A stretch of DNA of 64,000 nt from Vibrio tetraodonis (GCF_003350295.1 NZ_QLYY01000012.1:62001-126000), one strand, 5' to 3'; positions 29,280-39,008 are shown, counted from the first letter of the stretch. Program-made: numbers and translations. The notes: a model not told the origin generated them from the sequence alone.

Positions 29280-30503
29280 TTACCACCAAGCTTCTACTTG
29301 GATACCAACAACGTACTCTGAGTCTTCTCCTGTACCAAACGCATTGTCATTTTCAGTATCAGTTATATATGACCCGTACACTCTAAGTTCAGGACGCGCC
29401 CAAAAATCATTACCCATTGCCCAGCCTTGCGCCACTGTAAACTTAGTATTACCAAAGTCTTCTTTGGCTGTGCCCGCTGAATTGATCTTCTCACCCATAT
29501 TTACGCCAGCTTCAAAAATGGTACGCATAGTGTCATCCCATTTATACATAGGGCGTACAACTACCGAGAATTGGTCAGTATCAGACTTAAATGACGTAGC
29601 ATTATCGTTTGTATCAGTACCACCTATATCACTGCCCACCATAAAGGCGAATTGATGGCCCATTTCCCAGTCACTACCTAGACTCACAACACCCCAGTTA
29701 AGTAAACGGTAACCGGAAGCCTCATTATGAGCGTTGTTTGCGCGGTTGTAGTATGCACCTGAGCCGAATGATGCGACCTGAGCCCCATAACCATTGGTTC
29801 CGAACTGGAGTACTGTCTGGTTAAAACCAATCTTCATATTTTGGTGCAAGATTGCCGATACCAACAGGCCATCATCAGCATCTACATTTTTCCCATCTTT
29901 CTCGTTAGAGAAGTTATAGGCCAATGCAAGTTCAAGGGATGCATCTTCCCACACACCAATATTTGCTAATCGCGTATCAAGAATATAGCCTGACCCGTTA
30001 TCATTTTCCCCATCCTGGATAAGCGCAACGGATAACTTCTGATTGCCTAGTGATAAGTTTTCAATACCGCCACCTGTTCCGGACGTATTGAGGAAGTAAA
30101 AATCAGTAATATGAATATCTTTACGCTGATAATAGGTTTTACCAGCCCATAGGGTGGCTTCTTTGTCAGAGGCAATCAAACCTTTGGCTTTTACTGCAAA
30201 TTGGGCAACATTGATATCCCCATCTTCGCTACCGGATTGGCCAGTATCGCCTTTATTTAACATGGACTCAACACGCCAAGTTTGTTCACCTGTTTCTAGC
30301 TCTTCAGAAAAACCGAACTCATAATAGTTGTCGTTTTCATTACCCAAGCGACCAATACCAGCTTTGTTAACAGCCACATCACTACCTGAGTTACCACTAA
30401 TCCCGGTACCCGCCCTAAAATAGCCATTAAAATCAACGGCTAGTGCAGGGGAAGCAGCAAGTGCTGCAGCCACTGCACCCGCAACTAAGTTCACTTTTTT
30501 CAT
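29280..30503 (-). CDS. lamB: maltoporin LamB
   Basis: A 407-residue outer-membrane protein: signal peptide MKKVNLVAGAVAAALAASPA with cleavage after ALA, then VDFNGYFRAGTGIS, the usual start of mature LamB, and beta-strand-rich sequence ending in a C-terminal aromatic (EAWW). It forms an 18-strand trimeric pore for maltodextrins. The ATG at 30503 has GGAG six bases before it; a TTG four codons upstream does not. Its promoter region holds several MalT-like boxes shared with the divergent glgX-like gene. It should take up the products of the secreted pullulanase-amylase. Confidence 0.92.
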   Translation of the reverse strand: MKKVNLVAGAVAAALAASPALAVDFNGYFRAGTGISGNSGSDVAVNKAGIGRLGNENDNYYEFGFSEELETGEQTWRVESMLNKGDTGQSGSEDGDINVAQFAVKAKGLIASDKEATLWAGKTYYQRKDIHITDFYFLNTSGTGGGIENLSLGNQKLSVALIQDGENDNGSGYILDTRLANIGVWEDASLELALAYNFSNEKDGKNVDADDGLLVSAILHQNMKIGFNQTVLQFGTNGYGAQVASFGSGAYYNRANNAHNEASGYRLLNWGVVSLGSDWEMGHQFAFMVGSDIGGTDTNDNATSFKSDTDQFSVVVRPMYKWDDTMRTIFEAGVNMGEKINSAGTAKEDFGNTKFTVAQGWAMGNDFWARPELRVYGSYITDTENDNAFGTGEDSEYVVGIQVEAWW

Positions 30504-30664
30504 TATTGACTCCAATTAAGATTTATTATTTTTATACCTAACTCATTACATGCTTCTATAAAGGCAGAAATAGAATCATTAATAAGTGAGGTAGAAGGGG
30601 CAAGAACACAGCCTTAACCCTTATGCTCTAACTACTGACAGACTAACTATAAGAGGCAAGGTTG

Positions 30665-30764
30665 ACTTCCTCCACCCTGATTAATTTCTTAGGGGGATGA
30701 GAAAGGATGAGAAAAATAAACAGCAAAAATTTTTTTGGCTTGTCTCACAAATATAGGGATGAGA
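30665..30764. promoter_or_regulatory. cluster of MalT-like boxes between lamB and the glgX-like gene
   Basis: Four matches to the MalT core GGA(T/G)GA occur within 100 bases: GGGGATGAG ending at 30701 and AAGGATGAG ending at 30711 (exactly 10 bases apart), AGGGATGAG at 30755-30763, and GGAGGA on the minus strand at 30668-30673. Tandem and opposed boxes are typical of MalT-activated divergent promoters. A shared control region for lamB-malM and the debranching enzyme gene is likely. Confidence 0.7.
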
Positions 30765-30938
30765 AAGTGTTGAATATGTATTTAAAAACCGGAAATAATC
30801 CTATATTGATCACTTATTAATATAAAAAGACTGAAGAAAAACACCATTAATAACAATTTTATTTTCAACTATCAGGAGCTTGACGTCCTTACAACAAAGA
30901 GATTTACTTAGGTCAGTTATTCATCGTCAATCAATGCA

Positions 30939-32897
30939 ATGTTAATTATGCCTTGTTCTAAGCCTTACCCCCTTGGTGCCACTTTATGTGGTGAAGGGTG
31001 TAATTTCTCTATTTACGCTCCCGGTCACAATAATTTGCTTCTAGCTCTATTTGGCGAAGACGACCAATACACTACACATCCGCTAAACAATGATTATGCC
31101 GGCATATTACACACTCATATTAAAGGGGTGAAAGCTGGGCAAAAATATGGTTTTATTGTTGAGCATCCAGATGGTGATTATCTCATTTCGGACCCCTATG
31201 CAAAAGCGATAGAAAAACCGCCTCACTACATGCCTCCGCTAACTCCATCCAAAAGTTTTCAAATCGCCAAGTCCGTCGTCATTGATAGCAATTTCGATTG
31301 GCAAGGAGTCGAAAAACCTATCCGAGCCAAAGAAGAAATGGTGTTGTTTGAAACTCATGTCAAAGGGCTGACTAAACTGAACCCAGAAGTTGAAAGTCTC
31401 CAACAGGGGTGCTACCTCGGCTTAGTCAGCGAAGCTATGATCACCTTCTACAAGCAACAGAATATTAATACCTTGCAGCTGTTACCCATTGCTGCATGCA
31501 TGCATGAGCCTCATCTTTTAGAAAGCGAACTATCCAATTATTGGGGTTACAACCCTTATGTATTCATGGCTCCCGACCCACGTTTTGCCGATACGGATGC
31601 TGTACATGAGCTAAAAAGCGCCATTAGAGAGCTACATCGTCACGATATAGAGGTCATCCTAGATGTGGTCTATAACCATACCGCTGAAGGTGGTAGTGAG
31701 GGCGCTATATTTAACCTTAAAGCTCTCGATGACAACTACTACCTTAAACATGACGATAAGTTTGCCAACTTTACAGGATGTGGTAATACGCTAGATTTGT
31801 CGTATCAACCTACCCTCAATCTTGTGATGGATAGCTTGAGATACTGGGCTGTTGAATATCAGGTTGACGGCTTTCGCTTTGATTTGGCTGCAACCTTAGG
31901 CCGCGAAGGTGATATCTTCAACTCACATTCAGCCTTTTTCAAAGCCGTAGCACAGGACCCTATACTAAAACAGGTGAAGCTGATTGCTGAGCCTTGGGAT
32001 ATTGGTCCTAATGGCTATCAAGTTGGACAGTTTCCAGTTGGCTGGAACGAGTGCAATGATAGGCTAAGAGATATTACACGAAGCTTTTGGCGCGGTGACC
32101 AAGGCTACCTTAAAGAATTCACTACACGCTTAATGGGGTCAAGAGACTTATACAGCGCTGCCAACTGGCCACATAACCTCACCGTTAACTACATTACTTA
32201 TCACGATGGATTCACCTTGCAAGACCTGGTGTCTTACCGGCAAAAACACAATCTTGCTAATGGCGAGGAAAACCGTGATGGACATGGCGATAACCGGTCA
32301 GATAACTATGGCATAGAGGGTGAGACAGACAATCCTGCCATTGTCGAAAAACGCGAAAAACAAAAACGTAATTTTATGGCAAGTCTATTATTTTCTTTTG
32401 GGATTCCGCACATGTTGACAGCAGATATACTGTCACATAGCCAAAATGGTAACAACAATGCTTATTGCCAAGATAACGAATTAAGCTGGCTTAACTGGCA
32501 ACCTTCTCAACAAAAAGACCAGTTTAAACAATGGATGAGTCATATGGTCGAAGCTCGGCAGCATTTTATGTTGCCGCTAATTAAAGCTTTCAGTGGCAAA
32601 CAAAGGCATAATAACAAGATTGAATGGCGACGTGTTGATGGCACGGCAATAGAACATGATGATTGGAACACGCTTAACGCTGTCTCATTACGCATTGGAT
32701 TAGGTGAAGAAGGAAATGAAATGTTTTACTGCATTAATCAAACCAATGCACCCGCACGTTTTACTTTGCCAGATGACAGGATGCAATGTTGGATCACTAT
32801 CTGTGATACCCATAGCTATGACATAGGAAAAATTGTCGAGGGTAAACAGTTTCTCGCTACCCCTCGATCAATTGTGATCATGCATGCTGTACAGTAA
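30939..32897 (+). CDS. glgX: GlgX-like glycogen/maltodextrin debranching enzyme (GH13)
   Basis: A 652-residue cytoplasmic GH13 enzyme with no signal peptide: N-terminal CBM48-like module (about 10-100), catalytic barrel with DVVYNHTAEG, nucleophile in GFRFDLAAT, acid in IAEPWDIGPNGYQVGQFP and YITYHDGFTLQDLVSY, and the GlgX/isoamylase signature SQNGNNNAYCQDNELSWLNW. It should cut alpha-1,6 branches of limit dextrins. The expected glg genes are absent and it is divergent from lamB under MalT-like boxes, so it more likely serves imported dextrins than glycogen turnover. No clear ribosome site precedes either ATG (30939 or 30948). In GlgX the loop before that signature usually reads AGDE; here it is TADI. 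Confidence 0.88.
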   Translation: MLIMPCSKPYPLGATLCGEGCNFSIYAPGHNNLLLALFGEDDQYTTHPLNNDYAGILHTHIKGVKAGQKYGFIVEHPDGDYLISDPYAKAIEKPPHYMPPLTPSKSFQIAKSVVIDSNFDWQGVEKPIRAKEEMVLFETHVKGLTKLNPEVESLQQGCYLGLVSEAMITFYKQQNINTLQLLPIAACMHEPHLLESELSNYWGYNPYVFMAPDPRFADTDAVHELKSAIRELHRHDIEVILDVVYNHTAEGGSEGAIFNLKALDDNYYLKHDDKFANFTGCGNTLDLSYQPTLNLVMDSLRYWAVEYQVDGFRFDLAATLGREGDIFNSHSAFFKAVAQDPILKQVKLIAEPWDIGPNGYQVGQFPVGWNECNDRLRDITRSFWRGDQGYLKEFTTRLMGSRDLYSAANWPHNLTVNYITYHDGFTLQDLVSYRQKHNLANGEENRDGHGDNRSDNYGIEGETDNPAIVEKREKQKRNFMASLLFSFGIPHMLTADILSHSQNGNNNAYCQDNELSWLNWQPSQQKDQFKQWMSHMVEARQHFMLPLIKAFSGKQRHNNKIEWRRVDGTAIEHDDWNTLNAVSLRIGLGEEGNEMFYCINQTNAPARFTLPDDRMQCWITICDTHSYDIGKIVEGKQFLATPRSIVIMHAVQ

Positions 32898-32972
32898 CTT
32901 AGCGGCTGCTCTATTTGGTGTTAGTATATATCTTACTATATTGCTCAAGACCACTGGTTAATCAACAATACG

Positions 32973-33833
32973 ATGGCAGATAAGATTTCTACTACGGCGC
33001 TAGCTAAGTTACGTAAAACTGAAGTTAAAAAGCTATTTGATACTCTCAAAACGGCTGGTTACGTCAATCGAGATAATAACTCTTGGATACTGACCGATAT
33101 AGGTAAAAAATTTGGTGGGGAGTACGCACAACACCCAAAGTATGGGCAGTTTATCGTCTGGCCTGAAAATTTACTTATTGATAGCTGCTCTACCAGTGGG
33201 AAACTTCTCAGTGCTACCCAACTAGGCCAACGCTTCTCGCTTAATGCAAAGAAAATCAATCAACTACTTCAAGAGCTTGGCTGGTTGCAAAAAATCCCTG
33301 ACGGATGGCAAGTGACTAACAACGGTCTGAAATCAGGTGGCTATCAAAAAATTGATAAACAGACAGGCCAGCAATATGCTTTGTGGCATGATTCAATTGC
33401 ACATAATAAACGCCTTAAACAATCTGTTAATGAATTTTCAGGTCAGCAGGCAGAAAAGCACACAACTGACAAATCACTTTCAAACTTTAGGCAAAAATTT
33501 GAGGCCAAGTATCGCACCTTAGATGGGCATTATGTCCGATCGAAAGGTGAACTAAAAATCGACAACTGGCTTTACATGAACGGCATTGTGCATGCGTACG
33601 ATCGCCAACTGCCTATTGAAGAGCACATTCTTAGTGATTTTTATCTGCCCAGCGGCAAAGTTTATCTCCAGTATTGGGACAATGACAATTATACCGATTA
33701 TGAAAAAAGAGAACTTAGGGCTGTTTACCAAACTCATCAGTTCAACTTGATCGAGATTGATTTCCAAGATATTGACAAACTTGACGACACTCTTCCTGCT
33801 CAGTTAAAAGAATTCGGAATCGCAGCTTACTAA
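32973..33833 (+). CDS. winged-helix-like protein with degenerate PD-(D/E)XK nuclease-like C-terminus
   Basis: This 286-residue protein seems to have two short winged-helix-like units in its N-terminal half (about 5-45 and 75-120: LRKTEVKKLFDTLKTAGYV, WILTDIGKKFGGEY, GWQVTNNGLKSGGY) and a C-terminal domain resembling PD-(D/E)XK nucleases of the very-short-patch type. Candidate core positions are E193 (RSKGE), D222 (SDFYLP) and the strand VYLQYW, where Q233 stands in place of the usual glutamate. It may bind DNA without cutting it, or use another residue. No partner gene is evident. The fold assignment is by eye. Confidence 0.6.
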   Translation: MADKISTTALAKLRKTEVKKLFDTLKTAGYVNRDNNSWILTDIGKKFGGEYAQHPKYGQFIVWPENLLIDSCSTSGKLLSATQLGQRFSLNAKKINQLLQELGWLQKIPDGWQVTNNGLKSGGYQKIDKQTGQQYALWHDSIAHNKRLKQSVNEFSGQQAEKHTTDKSLSNFRQKFEAKYRTLDGHYVRSKGELKIDNWLYMNGIVHAYDRQLPIEEHILSDFYLPSGKVYLQYWDNDNYTDYEKRELRAVYQTHQFNLIEIDFQDIDKLDDTLPAQLKEFGIAAY

Positions 33834-33929
33834 ACGATTTTAAGTCTAAGTTGTGTTCGAAAAAGCCACCAGCTCTGGAAATCAACGATAATGATAGCTA
33901 GAGTGTGTTCTTTTCACATTGAACTCTCA

Positions 33930-34202
33930 ATGAAGCTTGTAGAGACAAACCTTATGTTTAGCGATGATCGTATTATTGACAATATAGAAGAACTAGAATC
34001 TTTTCTTATCGCTGTAGAAAATGGCAGCTTTGGATTAGAAGGAATTGCGGGAATTGCTCTCGCAACTAATAACGCTGATGGACGCCACTTTGTCGCTGTA
34101 TTGGATGATAATCATCAATTACTATTGGCAAGATGGGTCACTGATGAAGTTTTCCAAAACGGACAGGAACTGGTACGTAATGGCCCAAAGAAAAGCCATT
34201 AA
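33930..34202 (+). CDS. hypothetical small acidic protein
   Basis: A frame of about 90 residues with no recognised family. Three in-frame ATGs (33891, 33930, 33954) are possible; none has a strong ribosome site, and 33930 is a compromise. The protein has no signal peptide or membrane helix; it has an acidic N-terminus (SDDRIIDNIEELESFL) and a glycine-rich hydrophobic middle (EGIAGIALATNNADG). It lies alone between the nuclease-like gene and the pterin operon's terminator. Confidence 0.5.
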   Translation: MKLVETNLMFSDDRIIDNIEELESFLIAVENGSFGLEGIAGIALATNNADGRHFVAVLDDNHQLLLARWVTDEVFQNGQELVRNGPKKSH

Positions 34203-34263
34203 TAAAGAATACTTGAGTTAAAGCAGATCAGGATTAGAGCCTTACAAACTGAGCAAAACAAAA

Positions 34264-34287
34264 AGGACAGCCACCAAATGGCTGTCC
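34264..34287 (-). terminator. intrinsic terminator of the folX-folE-folM operon
   Basis: GGACAGCCA (34265-34273) and TGGCTGTCC (34279-34287) form a perfect 9-bp stem with a 5-base loop; on the minus strand it is followed by TTTTTGTTTTG. It lies about 75 bases after the operon's last stop codon. Confidence 0.8.
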
Positions 34288-34359
34288 ACTTAAACCCTAT
34301 CACATCATTCTAGTGACTAACGGTGCCAACATATGAAACGGTAAGTAATGTGTAGCTAT

Positions 34360-35067
34360 CTAACGCAAATGACGTCCACCATCAAACTGAAGGTTCCTAC
34401 CTGTCATAAAACGACTGTTCAGCAGCATTTTTACCCCTTCAATCACTTCGTCAAAACCCGCTTCCCTAGGCAAAAGAGCTTTGGCTATTGCTTTTTCTTT
34501 ATAGGCCTCACCATCATGTGGATTAAATTTTAATAATGCCGGAGAGATGGTATTTACTTTTACTTCAGGAGCCAACATAGACGCAAAAGACAAGGTCATA
34601 TTGTTCATCGCAGCTTTGCTTGCAGCGTATGCGATATGTTTTTTACTCCCTTTTTCAGCAACATAATCACTTACATGAATGACGTCAGCATGGCCACTAG
34701 CACGGAGTTTGTCTTGTAGCGCTAAATTCATTTGGTAGGGAACCGAGGCGTGAACCGTCATCATACGTTGCATGATTTCGGCGGCGTTATGATATGCACT
34801 ATCGTCGGCTGACCAATCCGAAGCATTATGAACAATAGCCCTTATCGCATTATATCTATTTGCCAATTGCGAGATGAAATCATCGACTTGATTTTGCTGG
34901 TAGAAATCAGCCTGATAAAGCTCAGCGCCAAGCTCTTTTAAATCAGCAAGAGATGGATATTCCGTGCGATAGGTGCCGACTATATGATAGCCATCCTTTA
35001 ACAATGCCTTAGATAATTCACATCCCAGCCGCTTGCCCACACCAGTAATAACGATAGTTTTACTCAT
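34360..35067 (-). CDS. folM: dihydromonapterin reductase-like SDR (FolM)
   Basis: A 235-residue SDR with the N-terminal motif TGVGKRLG, matching the TGxxxRxG pattern of FolM/pteridine reductases, HNAS after strand 4, and the catalytic YAASKAA (about residue 148). It should reduce dihydromonapterin to tetrahydromonapterin with NADPH and may also reduce dihydrofolate. Its ATG overlaps the folE stop by four bases (ATGA), so the two are translationally coupled. The FolX and FolE genes upstream supply its substrate. Confidence 0.88.
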   Translation of the reverse strand: MSKTIVITGVGKRLGCELSKALLKDGYHIVGTYRTEYPSLADLKELGAELYQADFYQQNQVDDFISQLANRYNAIRAIVHNASDWSADDSAYHNAAEIMQRMMTVHASVPYQMNLALQDKLRASGHADVIHVSDYVAEKGSKKHIAYAASKAAMNNMTLSFASMLAPEVKVNTISPALLKFNPHDGEAYKEKAIAKALLPREAGFDEVIEGVKMLLNSRFMTGRNLQFDGGRHLR

Positions 35068-35702
35068 TGAAGAAACTCCGCACGCGTTTGAGGGTTCGTT
35101 TTAAAGCAACCACCCAGTGCTGTGGTGGTGGTGTTAGAATTCACATCCATAACTCCTCTGGATTTTACGCAATAATGTGTTGCATCTATGGTTACAGCAA
35201 CATCATCTGTCTCAGTTAATGTCTGAATAGCCAAAAGAATTTGCTGGGTTAGACGTTCTTGAACTTGAGGTCGCTGAGCAAAAAAGCGCACTATACGATT
35301 GATCTTAGATAGACCAATGACTTTAGACTTAGGTAGATACGCGACTTTCGCCAAGCCATCAATGGTAACAAAATGATGTTCACAGGTAGATGTGAGGTTG
35401 ATATTGGAGACTTTTACCATTTCATCAACCTTCATTTTATTTTCAATAACGGTGATTTTGGGGAAGTTAATATAATCTAACCCAGAAAAAATCTCGTTAA
35501 CATACATCTTTGCAATGCGATGTGGCGTTTCAGCTAAGCTGTCATCGTTTAGATCTAGCCCCATCACCGAGATCACTTCAGTCAGAAGCCCTTTGATCCT
35601 CTGATACTTTTGCTCGGGCATCATATCACTTTCTACTATAGGGGTTTCTAAACCTTGATCAATAAGTGCCTCTTTTACTCGTTTCGCTTCTTCACTTATC
35701 AT
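35064..35702 (-). CDS. folE: GTP cyclohydrolase I (FolE)
   Basis: A 212-residue enzyme with the type IA signatures: the zinc site in [40 protein letters not shown] and the second cysteine in [12 protein letters not shown]. It converts GTP to dihydroneopterin triphosphate. It begins immediately after the folX stop (TAAATG) with AAGGGGG as ribosome site. Because it sits with folX and folM, it may be a paralogue devoted to monapterin rather than folate; whether another folE exists cannot be seen here. Confidence 0.93.
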   Translation of the reverse strand: MISEEAKRVKEALIDQGLETPIVESDMMPEQKYQRIKGLLTEVISVMGLDLNDDSLAETPHRIAKMYVNEIFSGLDYINFPKITVIENKMKVDEMVKVSNINLTSTCEHHFVTIDGLAKVAYLPKSKVIGLSKINRIVRFFAQRPQVQERLTQQILLAIQTLTETDDVAVTIDATHYCVKSRGVMDVNSNTTTTALGGCFKTNPQTRAEFLQ

Positions 35703-36080
35703 TTAATCCCCCTTTAAGTCTTGTTTTGTGTAACTCAAAGTCAAAGACACTGAATCAGCAAACCTTAGCGCATGGGGTTTATCGATAGTGACTTTAGCAA
35801 AGCTTACCTGCGGATTATCAACGCATAAGCCAAGTACATCACTGGTTAGTTTTTCCAACAACAAGAAACGCCCACTTTCTACATGTCGAATAATATTTTT
35901 ACAAATAACTTTATAGTTCAGTGCATTCTCAACATTATCTCTTAGGCACAGGTTATTGGCTGGATAATGTATCTCTGCGTTAATAATGATGTCTTGTTGC
36001 TTTTGTTTTTCTTCTTCGTTGAAACCTATGTAGGTTCTAAGCCTCAGATTAGTGATATTGATTATTGCGTTATGAATCAT
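35703..36080 (-). CDS. folX: dihydroneopterin triphosphate epimerase-like protein (FolX)
   Basis: A 125-residue tunnelling-fold protein of the FolB/FolX family (INLRLRTYIGFNEEEKQKQQDI-like start, RFLLLEKLTSDVLGL and VTIDKPHALRFADSV). The context with folE and folM argues for FolX, the 2'-epimerase that makes dihydromonapterin triphosphate, over FolB aldolase, but the two are hard to separate by eye. It is the first gene of the operon. The promoter should lie in the 350 bases upstream. Confidence 0.82.
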   Translation of the reverse strand: MIHNAIINITNLRLRTYIGFNEEEKQKQQDIIINAEIHYPANNLCLRDNVENALNYKVICKNIIRHVESGRFLLLEKLTSDVLGLCVDNPQVSFAKVTIDKPHALRFADSVSLTLSYTKQDLKGD

Positions 36081-36437
36081 GATAATTACTCGCTAGTAGG
36101 TGCATTTTATCAATACGCTCTCCACCACAGAACCGATCATTAAACTAGAAAAAGCTTATTTAAGTCAGCTATATAGTTATAAATGCGCTTAAATCATACT
36201 AGTACACACCACACAAAAAACTCAACTTGATGCATAGTAAATCAGACATTACTTACTCAAACTAAGGCATTATGTTTATTTTTTTATCAAGAGAGGCCTC
36301 TGAATTCACGATTATCATATTCAGCCTCAGCGATATATTGAAGCAGGATCTTAACTAGGTAACATGGAATACCATAGCTATGAGAGAAGGAATTTACCCT
36401 AGCCTTCTCTCATAGAAACAAAGTATCATTGATACAT
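36081..36437. other. intergenic region with a hairpin after the lipoprotein gene
   Basis: This 357-base stretch holds the folX promoter region. CTATGAGAGAAGG (36378-36390) pairs perfectly with CCTTCTCTCATAG (36403-36415), a 13-bp stem with a 12-base loop that probably ends the lipoprotein transcript, though no T-tract follows. No gene is supported. Confidence 0.6.
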
Positions 36438-39008
36438 TTAGTCAATGAGTTGATCGAACAAATCAAACCAATTTGCCCTTTGAATCGTTTCTTCTTTCAG
36501 CATCGATGCCGTTTGCTCTCCGAGCTTGTCTAAATCCAACTTTGAACTCTCTCGATCGTAAATCAACTTTAGCCACTCTTGAGCCCATGACTCTAGCTTA
36601 TATATAGTAGCTTCAGCATGGTAAGTGTTAGAGACATGCTCGAGTGAAGTGCCCGATGATAAAACCTGAAAATCTAAGTCAGTCTTGTCGAGCTTTTTCA
36701 GATGAACCTCTGAAGTAGATTTCTTTGTAACCATATACATCTGCGGAGACCGATTATCCAAAGTTAACTTGACTAAATCATATACTTCACTATTTACTAG
36801 CAGAGCATCCGTTTCAGGTTTGATCTTAACCAATTTATTGGGGTCATCTTGAAAACCTTCATCATTCCCATCAACTTCAATTTCGAACACAGCAGCATCT
36901 TTCTTTTCAATTATGCCAGCCGATTCAATCAATGTAGTCACTTGATAATCATAGAAAGGGATCATGAATCCTTTACCACGGAAAGATAGGCCTTCATTCA
37001 TCGAACCTTCCCCAGAATAAACCGTCGGTATACTGGCATCTTTCATAACAGCGTTGACCAGAGCATTATCAAAAAAGCCCTGAACAACAAATGCCTTGTT
37101 ACCGCTTTCAGTCGTCAACTCGAACAACTTGTAACGACTACCTTGTAAAGAAAAACTAGACTGTTGTTCTAAGCTAACCCCCACGGCTTGTGCTTGCTCT
37201 TGGAGTGCATCAATTCTACCTGTCGCGAGAATAATTGTGCTGCCAGACACCGGATTCTCTGCCATAGCTTTTAAAATTTCGGCTAAAACTCGCTTACCTA
37301 TGCTTAAGTTTTGCCCATCTTGAACATCATTTACATTGTAAAACCGGCCTTGATTAATCACTTGAGAGTTTTCGCGAGCCATCATGAGGGCAAAGTGATC
37401 TTGGATAAGCGTGGATAGCGGGGCATGACTATCGGGTTCATGGCCCAGCACCTTGCGAATAATCTCCACTAGCGTAGATTTGACGCTAGGGCTGTCAATA
37501 TCGGTATTTGCGCATGGAATTCCAAAGCCAATAGCACCACGAGAAAGACCGGTAAAATACGCATCTTTTACCTGACTAACTCCAGCCATACCCCCAATTT
37601 CACCAACGCGAAGTACATTGGGCCTATCCACAACGCTGTATACTGACCCTACATTGTATTGAATTTCGAATTGAGGGTTATGACGTTTGCCTAATTCACG
37701 AACTAACTGATAACTATAATTGGGGTCCCATTGACGATTCGCATTTTGGTGAGTAATCACTTTAATATCTTTATCTAGCAATTTATCTAGTGTTTCATTA
37801 CTGATTGAGTAGCGATAAAAATGAGCATAAGCATCAATTCGATCTTTAAGTTCGGGATGTTTCTTAATAATGGTTTTATACAGCATCTGGAAATTGACGA
37901 GATCGCCAAACCCAGCTATTGCGTATCCAGACATAAGAATTCGGCCATCGCTATTGAGTAAAGTACTAAAAAATTCACTAACCTCATGCCTGTTTTCCTC
38001 GGAGAGCGATTGGGAATCACGAATCACATCAAAATTATTTATATTGTATTTATCTGTAAGAAAACGAACATCTGCGCTCATGCTAATCGGCGCTGGTTCT
38101 TCAGCACTCAATGCCAATGAGATACCATTATGAGTGACAAGTATTTTCTCTTTCTTTGATAATTCTGACTCTTTTTCTCGAAGGAGAAGGTTTATATCTT
38201 GGGGCATATCAGAATAGTTGAATTGAGCTCCGACGTTTTGATAGATCTTTAACTTTTGGTTTATGGCTTCAGGTGAGGCGTCATCAGGTATTCCTATTTT
38301 TTCCACCGTTTTTATATAGGATGCTAAACGTAAGAACTCGGCTTTTTCCTCGAGGCTGAACTGTAAAAATGCACCAAATATAGCAGGCTCTACTCGCTTT
38401 TCATCTCGAGTTCTAACCTTAGGATACTCATCAGGTCCGTAGTGCACCACCTTCACTGTGGTCCCTGACTTATCTAAACGCAATCCAATATACGTTCTAC
38501 CTAAATCATCCAGAAAATCGAATAGCTTCTTTAATCCTACACTGTCCGATGTTTGCGCTTCTGTGGGGTCAAGTTGTTCTTGAACATTATTCATATAAAT
38601 CTCAAAGAGATCTGAGGATTTAATAACTGTGTTCTGATCCATATGATCATAACTGGGCATAGTTACAAATTGCGTATGTGAAAAGTTACTGATTGCAGAG
38701 TCCTCTCCCGCGCTAACATTTAGACTCTTCAGACGTTGTTTCCATTCTTCCCTCTTAGCAAGAATAGTTTTTGACGTTAACGGCATGCCATTGATCGTAA
38801 GGGGAGCTTTCTGCTCAACTTGCCCCGCAATAACGACCTCAGTACTCGGTGAATCTAGAAAGGATGGTTCGGTCTTTTGCTCATTTTTAGCATCACCAAA
38901 ACACGCTGTTAGAAAAAAAACGCAGAGAATAGAGAGTTGAGAGATGTTCAACTTGAAAGCAGGAACTGGATTGCGTAGCCAGCTACTTTTTAGGAATTGT
39001 TTGTACAT
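36438..39008 (-). CDS. large lipoprotein with GT-B glycosyltransferase-like motifs, function unknown
   Basis: An 856-residue protein I do not recognise. The N-terminus is a lipoprotein signal (LSILCVFFLTACFG, lipobox LTAC, C36), with Phe after Cys, so outer-membrane sorting is expected. A helical region follows (about 80-350). Two stretches resemble a GT-B fold: SGYAIAGFGDLVNFQMLYK (360-378), like the donor-site opening GxGD loop, and VYSGEGSMNEGLSFRGKGF (663-681), like the C-terminal nucleotide-sugar motif GxGTxxEAxxxGxP. A sugar-nucleotide enzyme outside the cytoplasm would be odd, so it may be a toxin-like or repurposed fold. Two small genes, DUF3820 and an XRE regulator, lie upstream on the same strand. 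Confidence 0.7.
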   Translation of the reverse strand: MYKQFLKSSWLRNPVPAFKLNISQLSILCVFFLTACFGDAKNEQKTEPSFLDSPSTEVVIAGQVEQKAPLTINGMPLTSKTILAKREEWKQRLKSLNVSAGEDSAISNFSHTQFVTMPSYDHMDQNTVIKSSDLFEIYMNNVQEQLDPTEAQTSDSVGLKKLFDFLDDLGRTYIGLRLDKSGTTVKVVHYGPDEYPKVRTRDEKRVEPAIFGAFLQFSLEEKAEFLRLASYIKTVEKIGIPDDASPEAINQKLKIYQNVGAQFNYSDMPQDINLLLREKESELSKKEKILVTHNGISLALSAEEPAPISMSADVRFLTDKYNINNFDVIRDSQSLSEENRHEVSEFFSTLLNSDGRILMSGYAIAGFGDLVNFQMLYKTIIKKHPELKDRIDAYAHFYRYSISNETLDKLLDKDIKVITHQNANRQWDPNYSYQLVRELGKRHNPQFEIQYNVGSVYSVVDRPNVLRVGEIGGMAGVSQVKDAYFTGLSRGAIGFGIPCANTDIDSPSVKSTLVEIIRKVLGHEPDSHAPLSTLIQDHFALMMARENSQVINQGRFYNVNDVQDGQNLSIGKRVLAEILKAMAENPVSGSTIILATGRIDALQEQAQAVGVSLEQQSSFSLQGSRYKLFELTTESGNKAFVVQGFFDNALVNAVMKDASIPTVYSGEGSMNEGLSFRGKGFMIPFYDYQVTTLIESAGIIEKKDAAVFEIEVDGNDEGFQDDPNKLVKIKPETDALLVNSEVYDLVKLTLDNRSPQMYMVTKKSTSEVHLKKLDKTDLDFQVLSSGTSLEHVSNTYHAEATIYKLESWAQEWLKLIYDRESSKLDLDKLGEQTASMLKEETIQRANWFDLFDQLID

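Noticed and set aside
34360..35067. FabG-type annotation for the SDR in the pterin operon
   Set aside because: The TGxxxRxG motif and operon context fit FolM better.
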